From Segniliparus rotundus DSM 44985 (lineage in GTDB: Bacteria; Actinomycetota; Actinomycetes; Mycobacteriales; Mycobacteriaceae), in the NCBI RefSeq assembly GCF_000092825.1, contig NC_014168.1, positions 3,029,946-3,093,945 on the forward strand: a stretch of 64,000 bases of DNA, given 5' to 3'. Positions 48,885-57,862 of the stretch are shown one piece after another (position 1 is the first letter of the stretch; each line of letters opens with the position of its first letter). The translations under genes were made by a program, and so were the position numbers. The notes below the pieces were generated by a model. It made no database searches and was not told where the DNA came from. It saw only the letters and a program-made list of their open reading frames with translations.

Positions 48885-49625
48885 ATGCTGGACGCCTACC
48901 TCGCTGAATTCCTCGGCACCGCCGTCCTGATGTCGCTCGGCTGCGGGGTGGGGGCGAACTTCAGCCTCCCGCAGAGCAAGGCGGTCGGTTCGGGAGGCTC
49001 CTGGCTGGCGGTGACGTTCGGATGGGGCCTGGCCGTGTACTGCGCTGCGCATGTGGCTTTCAAATCCGGCGCGATGCTCAACCCCGCCCTGACCTTGGGC
49101 ACCATCGCTCGGGGGACGAAAACGTTCACGCAGGGAGTGCCGGTCACCGCGGGCAATGCCATCGGCTATTTGACGGCGGAGTTCCTTGGCGCGTTCGTCG
49201 GTTCGGCCATCGCCTGGGTCGCCTACAAGCAGCACTACGACACAGCGGACGACCCGCAGACCATCCTGGCGACGTTCAGCACCACGCCCGCCATCCGGAG
49301 CCTCCCGTGGAACATGGTCACCGAGATCATCGCGACCTTCACCATGGCCTTTGTCATTTTCCATTTCGCGGGCACCCCGGCCCGGCTGGGCCCGCTGCCA
49401 GTGGCTTTCCTCATCATCGGGATCGGTCTCGCGCTCGGGGGGCCCACCGGGTATTCCCTGAACCCCGCGCGGGACCTGTCGGCCCGCGTCGCGCACGCAG
49501 TCCTGCCCATCCCCGGCAAAGGCACGTCGGACTGGGGATACGCGCCCATCGGCGTGATCGGGCCCATGATCGGCGCGGTGCTCGCGGGCTTCGCCTGCCG
49601 ATGGCTGCCCTACCTGAAAATATGA
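48885..49625 (+). CDS. glpF: Glycerol uptake facilitator (aquaglyceroporin)
   Basis: A 246-residue MIP-family channel with six transmembrane segments and two half-helices. The NPA motifs are LNPALTLG and SLNPARDLS; the Asp after NPAR marks the glycerol-permeable branch. AAGGAG lies seven bases before the ATG, and a TATGGT box at 48854-48859 fits a leader of about 20 nt. The next gene is glycerol kinase, so uptake and phosphorylation are linked. Confidence 0.95.
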   Translation: MLDAYLAEFLGTAVLMSLGCGVGANFSLPQSKAVGSGGSWLAVTFGWGLAVYCAAHVAFKSGAMLNPALTLGTIARGTKTFTQGVPVTAGNAIGYLTAEFLGAFVGSAIAWVAYKQHYDTADDPQTILATFSTTPAIRSLPWNMVTEIIATFTMAFVIFHFAGTPARLGPLPVAFLIIGIGLALGGPTGYSLNPARDLSARVAHAVLPIPGKGTSDWGYAPIGVIGPMIGAVLAGFACRWLPYLKI

Positions 49626-49687
49626 GCCGCCGGAAGATGTGAGCCGCGCCCGCCCGCCCCGTGCAACCGGAAGGAAAAGAGGAGCCC

Positions 49688-51205
49688 ATGCCTGACTTCG
49701 TCGCCGCCGTCGACCAAGGCACCACCTCGACGCGATGCATGCTCTTCGACCGGGAAGGCAAGGAACAGGGTCGCCACCAGCTCGAACACACGCAGATCCT
49801 GCCGCGACCAGGCTGGGTGGAGCACAACCCCGTGGAAATCTGGGAACGGTTCCGCACGGTCACCCAGACCTTGCTGGACGCCAAGGGGCTGCGCGCGTCG
49901 GACCTGGCCGCCGTGGGGATCACCAACCAGCGTGAGACGACGGTGGTGTGGAACAAGAAAACCGGGCGGCCCTATCACAACGCGATTGTCTGGCAGGACA
50001 CCCGCACCGACCGGCTGGCAGCCGCTGTGGAGCGCTCCGGCAAAGGCGATGTGGTGCGGCAGAAAGCGGGCATACCGCCCGCGACGTACTTCTCGGGCGG
50101 CAAACTCGCCTGGCTGCTGGAAAACGTCCCCGGTCTGCGCCAAGACGCCGAACGCGGCGAAGCTCTGTTCGGCACGATCGACACCTGGCTGCTGTGGCGG
50201 CTCACCGGGGGCTTCGAGGGCGGCGCGCACCTGACCGACGTGACGAACGCGTCGCGGACCATGCTGATGGACATCGACACGCTCGACTGGGACGAGGAGC
50301 TGCTCGGAATATGGGGCGTGCCGAGGGCCATGCTGCCCGAGATCCGCCCCTCCTCGGACCCGGAGTTTTTCGGCCACACCAACAACCGGGGGCCGTTTCT
50401 CGGCGAAGTGCCGGTCGCCGGGATGCTCGGCGACCAACAAGCCGCGATGGTCGGGCAGCTGTGCCTGGAGCCCGGCGAGGCGAAAAACACGTACGGCACC
50501 GGCAACTTCCTCCTGCTCAACACCGGCGAATCGCCTGTGCGCTCGCAGAACGGTCTGCTCACCACGGTCTGCTACCAGTTCGGCCGCGACACAGCGCGCT
50601 ACGCCCTCGAAGGCTCCATCGCGGTGACCGGCTCCGCGGTGCAATGGCTGCGCGACCAGCTCGGCGTCATCAGCAGAGCAGAGGAAAGCGAGGCGCTGGC
50701 CCGGTCGGTCAAAGACAACGGCGGCGTCTACTTCGTGCCCGCGTTCTCCGGGCTCTTCGCGCCGCACTGGCGCTCGGACGCGCGCGGGGCCATCGTCGGG
50801 CTCTCCCGGTTCAACACCAACGCCCACATCGCCAGGGCCGCCCTCGAAGCGATCTGCTATCAGAGCAAGGACGTGGTGGACGCCATGGAACGCGACTCCG
50901 GCGTGCGCCTGGAAGTGCTCAAAGCCGACGGCGGGATCACGGCGAACGAACTGTGCATGCAAATCCAGGCCGATGTGCTCGGCGTGGACGTGGTGCGCCC
51001 GGTGGTCGCCGAAACCACCGCGCTCGGCGCGGCGTACGCGGCCGGGCTGGCCGTCGGCTTCTGGGCCTCGACAGACGACCTGCGGCAGAACTGGCAGGAA
51101 GGGAAACGGTGGAGCCCCGCCACCACTGAAGAGGAGCGGGAAGCAGGGCACGCCCGATGGCGCAAAGCCGTCGAGCGCACCTTGGGCTGGGTGGACGTCG
51201 ACTGA
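49688..51205 (+). CDS. glpK: Glycerol kinase
   Basis: A 505-residue FGGY kinase making glycerol-3-phosphate from glycerol and [12 protein letters not shown] near the N terminus is the phosphate loop; WQDTRT and the [10 protein letters not shown] segment hold substrate and catalytic Asp; [12 protein letters not shown] and the [10 protein letters not shown] helix complete the ATP site. AAGGAAAAGAGGAG precedes the ATG. It follows glpF by 62 bp and is likely co-transcribed. Glycerol-3-phosphate feeds phospholipid and triacylglycerol synthesis. Confidence 0.96.
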   Translation: MPDFVAAVDQGTTSTRCMLFDREGKEQGRHQLEHTQILPRPGWVEHNPVEIWERFRTVTQTLLDAKGLRASDLAAVGITNQRETTVVWNKKTGRPYHNAIVWQDTRTDRLAAAVERSGKGDVVRQKAGIPPATYFSGGKLAWLLENVPGLRQDAERGEALFGTIDTWLLWRLTGGFEGGAHLTDVTNASRTMLMDIDTLDWDEELLGIWGVPRAMLPEIRPSSDPEFFGHTNNRGPFLGEVPVAGMLGDQQAAMVGQLCLEPGEAKNTYGTGNFLLLNTGESPVRSQNGLLTTVCYQFGRDTARYALEGSIAVTGSAVQWLRDQLGVISRAEESEALARSVKDNGGVYFVPAFSGLFAPHWRSDARGAIVGLSRFNTNAHIARAALEAICYQSKDVVDAMERDSGVRLEVLKADGGITANELCMQIQADVLGVDVVRPVVAETTALGAAYAAGLAVGFWASTDDLRQNWQEGKRWSPATTEEEREAGHARWRKAVERTLGWVDVD

Positions 51206-51325
51206 GCCGGACGTTGTCGGCGCGAAGACGACCTGCCACGACGGGCTGGGAGACCGCGACCGGCAGCGCGTCCTCAAACCTGGACCCCATCGGTTGCTAT
51301 GTCAGAAAAGCCGGGGGGCTTGGGT

Positions 51326-51799
51326 TTACGCGGGTCGCCAGCAGACTTTCTCGACCCCGGTGAAGCCCCGGTCAATGTCGTCCAGAGCGTTGCGCATGCG
51401 GTCTTGCATGCCCATCGGCGCGGGGAAGTTCAGCAGGGCGCGGGAGCGGTCGTCGGCGGTGTCGATGGCGTCGGTGAGCGCGTCGCCCAGTTCCAGCAGC
51501 GCCCCTTTCAGCCCGCCGTCCTCCGCCTCCAACGCCGCGCGCTGCACGATGTCTGCCTCCCAGCGCACCAGATTCCGCAACTCCCACAACGGGTCCATTG
51601 ACGTGGGCTGCTCCACCAAATCCCGCAACTCCTGCCCCAAATCCCGATCCCCAACCTCTGCGTTGAACGACGCGAACTGCGGCGAAATCACCCCGACCTG
51701 CGAACAAATCGAACGAGTAGCTGGGGCCGCAGCCGTATGAGGCGCGAAGGCAATCGTCATTGCCATTGCAGGAAGAACGACGATGTGGAGAAATTTCAC
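51326..51799 (-). CDS. Small secreted protein of unknown function
   Basis: A 157-residue protein with a signal peptide (FLHIVVLPAMAMTIAFA, cleavage near AAA-PATRS) and a mainly helical mature part. Two Cys residues, near the start and end of the mature part, could form a disulfide; this layout resembles the secreted protein at 19535. The GTG at 51799 is chosen because the signal peptide begins there and TACACT lies 21 bases upstream. Longer in-frame starts would overlap the neighbouring gene. It is the last gene of the leftward toxin-locus series; whether it belongs to that locus is unclear. Confidence 0.6.
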   Translation of the reverse strand: MKFLHIVVLPAMAMTIAFAPHTAAAPATRSICSQVGVISPQFASFNAEVGDRDLGQELRDLVEQPTSMDPLWELRNLVRWEADIVQRAALEAEDGGLKGALLELGDALTDAIDTADDRSRALLNFPAPMGMQDRMRNALDDIDRGFTGVEKVCWRPA

Positions 51800-51846
51800 A
51801 ATTACGGTCCGCGTTTTCGAAGTGTAGCAATTTCTTTGCATATCCA

Positions 51847-52428
51847 TCATTCCCAACTCAGCCATTTGGTTAGGTCACGAATTCTCGTCTCGACATCACC
51901 GCGAGTGTTCAAATTCTCCTGCCACTGCACTGCTAAAGCTTTTCCTGCATGAATACAGCCGTGATAGTCAACATCTTCTTGCAACCCCGCCCACCAGAGC
52001 ATCCGCGCGGCTACGTAAGGATGGACATGATCGTCCCGCAGTCTGGCCAAAATAACACGATAATACAGCGCGACCCCGCCACGCCGACTCTCCTCGCCCC
52101 CCAACCTTGCCACGATCATCGATGCGAGATCGGGGCTCGGGGCACCTGATTGCGCTGCGGCCCGCGCCACTCTCAGCGTTTCGGAAACTTGATCATCGAG
52201 CCGGCTGGAATCAAGCGCACTCGGGAACGTATCGCCAACGAGGAGGGTCGCCACCTCCTCGTCAGCCAAACCTGCCTCGTTGAAATAACACTTAGCCAGA
52301 TAGATGAGAAGCTCGTCGACTTGGTCTCGCGATGGATTTTCTTTCTTCAGCAGCTTCGTCGCTTCTATGTCAGTAATGCCTCTCTTTCGCAAAGATGAAT
52401 TAATGACAGATCTTTCCGAGTTAATCAT
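51847..52428 (-). CDS. Unknown helical protein in the second toxin locus
   Basis: A 193-residue, soluble, helix-rich protein with no domain I recognise. GGAGAAA lies just before the ATG. It follows the DUF4279-like immunity candidate in the same direction, after an AT-rich gap of 129 bp that holds nothing I can assign. Base composition is lower in GC than the rest of the window. By position it may be a second immunity protein or an orphan left from an earlier toxin tip, but this is inference only. Confidence 0.55.
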   Translation of the reverse strand: MINSERSVINSSLRKRGITDIEATKLLKKENPSRDQVDELLIYLAKCYFNEAGLADEEVATLLVGDTFPSALDSSRLDDQVSETLRVARAAAQSGAPSPDLASMIVARLGGEESRRGGVALYYRVILARLRDDHVHPYVAARMLWWAGLQEDVDYHGCIHAGKALAVQWQENLNTRGDVETRIRDLTKWLSWE

Positions 52429-52557
52429 AGCTTTCTCCGAATGGAGATTCGATCCGCTGTTGTGTTAAAAACCTGCGACACATCCGGCCCAATGAGCCAG
52501 TCACTCTGATCATTGTTCTAATTGTGGAAGACAACTGCAATATGATTTCCCGTCCAG

Positions 52558-52977
52558 TTACATGATGTCAACGTCGAGCGACATGCCAAGCATGGCCAGG
52601 TTTTCGATCTGGTCATGGCGCAGTGATATCGATGGATACGACGTTCCTTCTTCCACTATCACTTGAAAAGCAGCTTCAACCCTAACATCCATTGCTTCTA
52701 CTGTTGCTCGAAACTTATCGCAGACTGGGGTCAGCACTGCGAGCAAACGGTCGATTTCTTTTTCGAGATGTATCGACTCCCGTTCGTCGATATCCATTCT
52801 CCAGATATCTTCGTTAAAGGTTAATCCCGGTACGCGCTGTTCGCCCGCGCGAATAGTACGTGTCGGAGTCAGAGAAACTTCGTTTGAAAAAATATTTGGA
52901 TCGAATTTCCCGAGCACGACAATCATAGTTTTAATAGTGGTCGACAAAAACTTCTCCAGTTCAGATTCATAGGTCAT
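52558..52977 (-). CDS. DUF4279-like immunity candidate
   Basis: A 139-residue acidic protein, AT-rich for this genome. The pattern FDPN...PTRTIRAGEQ...WRMDIDERES followed by a long helix with LLAVLTPV fits DUF4279, a family often found as immunity proteins beside polymorphic toxins. Its ATG overlaps the end of the toxin gene (ATGACCTATGA), an 11-bp overlap that implies coupled translation. Binding to the toxin tip is inferred from position and acidity. Confidence 0.65.
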   Translation of the reverse strand: MTYESELEKFLSTTIKTMIVVLGKFDPNIFSNEVSLTPTRTIRAGEQRVPGLTFNEDIWRMDIDERESIHLEKEIDRLLAVLTPVCDKFRATVEAMDVRVEAAFQVIVEEGTSYPSISLRHDQIENLAMLGMSLDVDIM

Positions 52978-54385
52978 TTATATTGATATTCAATGATTCG
53001 CCTTCTCCGGACCCACCTTTTGGTTTAACGTAAATATTCCCGCCTCTATCCTTGTATAAATCTCGATTAGCCGCATTGCCATAACCTTTCAAATCATGAA
53101 TATCATACCCGGCATCTTTCAGCTTTTGTATATCACCTTTGGTTAGCAATTTGTCTTGCGCCGGATTACGAATCCCGTCGCTGCCACCGCCGCCAGAGCG
53201 GCAGTTTTTGAGTGCTGCTGCGGATTTTTGCAAACGATCTTCGTTGGCTGCGGCTCTTCTGTTGAATTCTGCTGCGACTGCTGGTGAGCCGACACCGCCA
53301 GCGGCCGCGAGCTCTGCTTTGAGGGCTTGATTCTCTGCGATGGCGGCTTGGACTTCTTCTAGTTCCGCCGAGCATTCTCCGGGGTCCTTTGGCTCTTGCT
53401 TCTGCGGTGCCTGCTCCAGGTTGGCGTTTTGCCCGGCCTCCGTCTGCATGGTGGAGGGGTAGGTGGTGGGTTTGCTGGCGAGGGTGTAGGTGTCTTGGGT
53501 GGCTTGGGCGGATGCTTGTGTGGCGGTGCCGTTCTGCTGGAAGAGCCCCGGAGACTGGATTCCAGACATGAACTGCCCATCGGGTCCTATGACTTGGAAG
53601 GCTCCGGGGGGTTGGGGGAGGGGTTGGATGCTCGCGCCGTCGGGGAGGCGCATGGGGAAGTTGCAGCTCGTGGGAGCCGAGGGGTTCTTCATTGTCACCG
53701 CGAGCTTGGTGAGGCCTTCTTGGCTCTCGTCCACGAGGATGTCGAAGCTTTTGCTGGTGTACTGTTGCACGCCGTCACCAACATCGGTGGGACCGGTGAG
53801 CTGGTCGGAATGGGGTAGGACGAGGGTGATGTCTTGGTCAGGGTCGGTGGTAGGAATCTTGATCTGATGCCCTGCGGGGAGGGGTTGTTGGTTGAGGGGT
53901 GTGCCGTCGAGGCGGTTGATGGGTGCTTGTTGGGGGTTTTGGAAGGGGCCTTGGTTGGCGGGGAAGTGGGGGGCCTGGTTCGTGTCGGGGCCGTAGGCGT
54001 CGCCGTTGGTGCCGGCTTTGGCGGGGCCTTGGGGTTGCTGCTGGGCGCCGAGGTTGCCGGGGCCGGGGGTGCCGTTCATCGGGTTCGGCTTCGCCACCGA
54101 GCCTTGGGAGCCGGGGACGGGCGGGAGCGAGGCTGGGGCGCTGGGCTGGTTCGGGGGGCCTTGGGGCCCGGTCGGCCCATTGGGCATGCTGGGTCCGGTC
54201 GGGCCGGTCGGCCCCCCGCAATCCGGCGGGCACGGGTCGGCCCACGCTTTCGGGGCGGTCGGGGACGGCGCGGGCGGGGTCCCGAGCAAGACAGCAACAA
54301 TAGCGGCGAGGAGGCACAACACGATCCCCGCCCGCGCTTTGACGCCGAACCATGCTCTGCCTGGTGTGGTTTTCCGTTCCACCAT
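52967..54385 (-). CDS. Exported polymorphic toxin with type-33-like C-terminal domain
   Basis: A 472-residue protein. An N-terminal signal or anchor (about 12-30) is followed by a long Pro/Gly/Gln/Asn-rich region (about 45-165), a beta-rich middle with NFPMRLPDGASIQPLP, and a coiled segment (345-395). The last ~65 residues read LLTKGDIQKLKDAGYDIHDL, then DLYKDRGGNIYVKPKGG; this matches my recollection of polymorphic toxin type 33, a predicted nuclease tip. A DUF4279-like gene overlaps its end. The ATG at 54385 has GGAGGG six bases upstream; another ATG at 54400 is possible. The frame stays open into the upstream gene, but a separate promoter shows these are two genes. Confidence 0.75.
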   Translation of the reverse strand: MVERKTTPGRAWFGVKARAGIVLCLLAAIVAVLLGTPPAPSPTAPKAWADPCPPDCGGPTGPTGPSMPNGPTGPQGPPNQPSAPASLPPVPGSQGSVAKPNPMNGTPGPGNLGAQQQPQGPAKAGTNGDAYGPDTNQAPHFPANQGPFQNPQQAPINRLDGTPLNQQPLPAGHQIKIPTTDPDQDITLVLPHSDQLTGPTDVGDGVQQYTSKSFDILVDESQEGLTKLAVTMKNPSAPTSCNFPMRLPDGASIQPLPQPPGAFQVIGPDGQFMSGIQSPGLFQQNGTATQASAQATQDTYTLASKPTTYPSTMQTEAGQNANLEQAPQKQEPKDPGECSAELEEVQAAIAENQALKAELAAAGGVGSPAVAAEFNRRAAANEDRLQKSAAALKNCRSGGGGSDGIRNPAQDKLLTKGDIQKLKDAGYDIHDLKGYGNAANRDLYKDRGGNIYVKPKGGSGEGESLNININDL

Positions 54386-54480
54386 TGCCGGCCCTCCCAT
54401 GCTTGCCCGTCCTCCGAGGTCTTTTCGCCTACTGTTTCGGGCCGCGCCGCCCCCACTGATGATCATCGGATCTGTCCGGG

Positions 54481-54510
54481 AGCGTAGCCCTTGCGGATTG
54501 GCCCCGTCAA
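54481..54510 (-). promoter_or_regulatory. Promoter of the type-33-like toxin gene
   Basis: On the minus strand TTGACG (54505-54510) and TACGCT (54481-54486) lie 18 bp apart, just after the stop codon of the broken upstream gene. The predicted leader is about 75-90 nt. This supports separate transcription of the toxin. Confidence 0.6.
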
Positions 54511-54528
54511 CAGGCCGAGAAGTTTTTC

Positions 54529-55075
54529 TTAGTGCGGGAGCAGCGACCCGAGCGACCCGACGACCGTGCCCGCCGCCCCCGGCCACGTCGATGGGTCCAA
54601 AAGGTTCCCCAACAGCGAGCTGGCCCGTGTTGCCCTGTTGTGATGCTGGGCCGTTTGGCGTGGTCTGCGCGACCGTCTCCTGCCGAGGCCGGGGTTGCGC
54701 CTCAGGTGCTTGCGGCGCGGACTGGGGTTGCTGCGCCGCTGGTTTCCGCGGCGGCGTTGGTTCGGGCGGGAGGTCGGGGCCGCCGTGCTCGGGCAGCTCG
54801 TCGTTCTCCGGGAACGAGGGCGGCCCGACGCGCTCTGGACATTCGGGGTCCGCGTTGCTCAACACTTGGGGAATGCCCCCGCGCGGGGAATGCTGCTCCC
54901 CGAGGTCCCCCGGCACAGCGGTGCCGTTCATCGGGTTCGCCCCGCCCGCCAGCGGCGCGGGCGCGTCGTCCGGGTCCGCCAACGCCAGAGGTCCGGGAAG
55001 CGCGAGAGCGGCGACGACAAGAACCGCCCAACGACGACACGGACTGCTGCGAGCGCTGTTGGCCCCGAGACGCAT
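54529..55075 (-). pseudogene. Exported Pro-rich paralogue with a frameshift near its end
   Basis: This begins with a signal peptide (CRRWAVLVVAALALPGPLALA) and a Pro-rich mature part that shares the NPMNGT-x-x-PG-x-LG motif with the neighbouring toxin, so it is a paralogue without a toxin tip. In the starting frame the protein would run on into the toxin gene. In the next frame, after a G-rich tract near 54564-54585, it ends naturally (TVVGSLGSLLPH, TAA at 54531-54529). The length is one base more than a whole number of codons. It is either a real frameshift or a sequencing error. The ATG at 55075 has GAGAGGG upstream. Confidence 0.6.
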
Positions 55076-55382
55076 ATCCCTCTCAATTCTTATCCCACAC
55101 GAAACACTTCGCGTTGAAGCCTCCGGACCAAACTGGCCGGAACAAAAATGTCCCAACCACCCGTTACGTGTTTTCGTGGCGACACACGCAAACAGAAATC
55201 CGAACCGTGACCACCCCGAACCCACACCGCGAAAAACAAAGACCCATGCAGCATCTCGAAGCTTTCGGCACGCCGCCGACCATGGCGAGCAAGCGCGACT
55301 GCGCCAGCGCGCGTCAGGCAACCGCCGAAGGGCGAGGGGGTTCGGCTAATCTGAGCGCACCGAAAACGAAGGAGCGATACCT
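55076..55382. other. Divergent intergenic region between toxin locus and purS
   Basis: These 307 bp hold no gene I can support. Leftward, GATAAGAAT close to 55085-55100 is a -10-like element for the exported paralogue. Rightward, TAATCT near 55350-55360 is a -10-like element for purS, and AAGGAG at about 55369 is its ribosome-binding site. No riboswitch or tRNA is recognised. Confidence 0.4.
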
Positions 55383-55625
55383 GTGGCCAAAATCGTGGTG
55401 CATGTGATGCCGAAGGCCGAGCTGCTGGACCCGCAGGGCGCGGCGGTCATCTCCGCCCTGGGCAGGCTGGGTTTCACCGGGGCCACCGACGTCCGGGTCG
55501 GCAAGCGCTTCGAGCTGGTCTTCGACCGGGAGCCGGACGAGGCGGAGATCCGCAACATCGCGTCGACGCTGCTCGCCAACGAGGTCATCGAGGACTACGA
55601 CTTCCACGTCGAGGTGACCGCGTGA
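55383..55625 (+). CDS. purS: Phosphoribosylformylglycinamidine synthase subunit PurS
   Basis: An 80-residue PurS, the small structural subunit that brings PurQ and PurL together in FGAM synthesis. The [21 protein letters not shown] motif and the VRVGKRFEL strand are typical. The GTG start has AAGGAG five bases upstream. Its end overlaps the GTG of purQ (GTGA), so the two are translated together. The purL gene is not in the window. Confidence 0.95.
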   Translation: MAKIVVHVMPKAELLDPQGAAVISALGRLGFTGATDVRVGKRFELVFDREPDEAEIRNIASTLLANEVIEDYDFHVEVTA

Positions 55626-56299
55626 CCCGGATCGGGGTGGTGACGTATCCGGGGACGTTGGACGACGCCGACGCGGCGCGGGCGGTGCGCCGGGCGGGGG
55701 GCGAAGCGGTCGCGCTCTGGCACGCGGAGGCGGATTTGCGCGGCGTCGCGGCGGTCATTCTGCCCGGCGGCTTCTCGTACGGCGATTATGTGCGGGCCGG
55801 GGCTATCGCGAGCCTCGCGCCGGTGACCCGCTCGGTGGTGGAGGCGGCGGCGAAGGGGCTTCCGGTGCTGGGCATCTGCAACGGCTTCCAGGTGCTCTGC
55901 GAGGCGGGCTTGCTGCCGGGGGCGCTCACCCGCAACCGGGACGGGCGGTTCGTGGCCAGGGACCAGACGCTGGAGGTTGTGAACGCGGGAACGTCTTGGA
56001 CGAGCCAGTACGAGCGGGGCGAGGAGATCCTGGTGCCGCTGAAATCGGGGGAGGGGTGCTATGTGGCGCAGGAGCCGGTGCTCGACGAGCTCGAGGCCGA
56101 GGGCCGCGTGGTGTTCCGCTACACGGGGCAGGAGGGCAACCCGAACGGCTCGCTGCGCGATATCGCCGGGGTCGCCTCCGCGAACGGCAGAGTCGTCGGG
56201 CTGATGCCGCATCCCGAGCACGCCATCGACTCGCTGTGCGGGCCGAGCGTGGACGGATTGGCGATGTTCGCCGGTCTGGTCGAGAGCCTGGCCGCTTAG
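55622..56299 (+). CDS. purQ: Phosphoribosylformylglycinamidine synthase, glutaminase subunit PurQ
   Basis: A 225-residue class I glutamine amidotransferase providing ammonia for FGAM synthesis. The catalytic triad is visible: Cys in GICNGFQ and the His/Glu pair in [24 protein letters not shown] is the oxyanion strand segment of PurQ. It overlaps purS by four bases. Its stop overlaps the end of a small broken gene on the other strand. Confidence 0.96.
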   Translation: MTRIGVVTYPGTLDDADAARAVRRAGGEAVALWHAEADLRGVAAVILPGGFSYGDYVRAGAIASLAPVTRSVVEAAAKGLPVLGICNGFQVLCEAGLLPGALTRNRDGRFVARDQTLEVVNAGTSWTSQYERGEEILVPLKSGEGCYVAQEPVLDELEAEGRVVFRYTGQEGNPNGSLRDIAGVASANGRVVGLMPHPEHAIDSLCGPSVDGLAMFAGLVESLAA

Positions 56300-56440
56300 T
56301 CCGCGCGCCGCTGGTCCAATTCGGCGATGAGCTTTTTGGGGGGCGTTCTGCCGGTAGGAGTCCTCCAGCAGCTCGGCGACCAATGCCCGCGGCTCCCGAA
56401 GACCCAGGTCGTCATCGACGAACACGATCGGATGCGCCAT
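56296..56440 (-). pseudogene. Small frameshifted gene resembling the MmcQ/YjbR C terminus
   Basis: From an ATG at 56440 the frame reads 34 codons ([20 protein letters not shown]...) that resemble the C-terminal helix of MmcQ/YjbR proteins. A run of six C next to five A (minus strand, near 56332-56342) then shifts the frame. Removing one C gives a natural ending, [15 protein letters not shown] and TAA at 56298-56296. The N-terminal two thirds of the family are absent, so this is a remnant, or a short protein with a sequencing error. Confidence 0.4.
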
Positions 56441-56472
56441 GTCTGCCAGTCTTAGCCGCTAGGCTCAAGCGT

Positions 56473-57807
56473 ATGACGCACGAGACCAGCCCCGGGGGTG
56501 CCGCCCGTCCGCTGGAGGCGCCGTCGCCCGCCGACCCCGGCCCTGAGGGCCTGTGCGCGTTCGTGGACGCCTCGCCCACCCCGTTCCACGCGCGGCAGAC
56601 GGTCGCCGCGATCCTCGCCGACAACGGGTTCGCCGAGCTTCAGGGCGCCGACGCGTGGCCGAGCAGCGCCGGAAGGCACTACGTCGTGCGAGGCGCGAGC
56701 ATCATCGCCTGGGCTGCGCCCGAAAGCTCCCCGCCGAGCGCGTTCCGCATCGTCGCAGGCCATGTGGACAGCCCGAACTTGCGGGTGAAACAGCATCCGG
56801 ACGGTTCCGTCGCCGGGTGGCGCACGGTCGCGCTCGAACCGTACGGCGGGGCGTGGACGCACACCTGGCTCGACCGGGATCTCGGGCTCGCCGGGCGAGT
56901 CGTTTTCCGTGAGGGCGCGAGCCTTGTGGAGCGCCTCGTCACCGTCGCCGAGCCAATGCTGCGCGTGCCGCAGCTCGCGATCCACTTGGCCGAGGAACGC
57001 GACGCGGTGCGGCTGAACCCGCAGCGGCACCTGAACGCGGTGTGGGGCGTCGGCCAGAACCAGCCCGATCTTGCAGGTTTCCTCGCCGAACGGCTCGACG
57101 TCAAGGCCGACACGATCCTGGGTTTCGACCTCATGGTCTTCGACCTCGCGCCCTCCCAGGTGATCGGTTCGGCGCGCGACCTCGTCTCCGCTCCCCGGCT
57201 CGACAACCAGGCCAGCTGCCACGCCGGGGTCCAAGCCCTGCTGCGCGCGGCGCGGGATGTGTCCGAGGACAGCCCGGTCCCCGTGCTCGCCCTGTTCGAC
57301 CATGAGGAGGTCGGCAGCGTCTCCGAGCGGGGGGCAGCGTCCGAGTTCTTGACGAACGTCCTGGAAAGGATCGTCCTGGCCTCCGGCGGGGGGCGCGCGG
57401 AGCTGCTGCGCGCGTTCGCGGGCTCGGCGTGCGCGAGCGCCGACATGGCGCACGCGACACACCCGAACTACCCGGAGCGGCACGAGCCCGCACACATGGT
57501 CTTCGCGGGGCAAGGGCCTGTTGTGAAGGTGAACCAGAATGTGCGCTACGCCACGGACGGTATGGGCGAGGCCCTTTTCGCCCTGGCCTGCCAACAGGCG
57601 GGGGTGCCGTTGCAGCGGTACATGCACCGAGCGGACCTGCCGTGCGGCAGCACTGTCGGCCCGGTGCTGTCCGCCCGGACCGGGATCGTCACGGTGGACG
57701 TCGGGGCTCCGCAGTTGGCGATGCACTCCGCGCGCGAACTCATGGCGGCGGCGGACGTCGTGCCGTACGCGAAGGCGCTGGGCAGGTTCTTCTCCCCCAG
57801 CTCGTGA
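56473..57807 (+). CDS. pepC: M18 family aminopeptidase
   Basis: A 444-residue dizinc aspartyl-type aminopeptidase. The metal and active-site segments are [32 protein letters not shown] and, at the C-terminal side, LPCGSTVGP and the [11 protein letters not shown] helix (last metal His). It removes N-terminal residues from peptides in the cytoplasm. It matches the M18 enzyme called PepC in mycobacteria. TAGGCT at 56460-56465 ends seven bases before the ATG (leaderless pattern). Confidence 0.93.
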   Translation: MTHETSPGGAARPLEAPSPADPGPEGLCAFVDASPTPFHARQTVAAILADNGFAELQGADAWPSSAGRHYVVRGASIIAWAAPESSPPSAFRIVAGHVDSPNLRVKQHPDGSVAGWRTVALEPYGGAWTHTWLDRDLGLAGRVVFREGASLVERLVTVAEPMLRVPQLAIHLAEERDAVRLNPQRHLNAVWGVGQNQPDLAGFLAERLDVKADTILGFDLMVFDLAPSQVIGSARDLVSAPRLDNQASCHAGVQALLRAARDVSEDSPVPVLALFDHEEVGSVSERGAASEFLTNVLERIVLASGGGRAELLRAFAGSACASADMAHATHPNYPERHEPAHMVFAGQGPVVKVNQNVRYATDGMGEALFALACQQAGVPLQRYMHRADLPCGSTVGPVLSARTGIVTVDVGAPQLAMHSARELMAAADVVPYAKALGRFFSPSS

Positions 57808-57862
57808 GCTTCCCTTGCTTTTTGTCCCACCATTGGCGGGATTCCTTTGCTAGGGTTTCCAT

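Noticed and set aside
52967..55321. A single 784-codon open frame read as one very large exported protein
   Set aside because: It contains two signal-like segments. A promoter, an RBS and a natural stop of the first gene in the next frame lie in the middle, so it is better explained as two genes joined by a frameshift.
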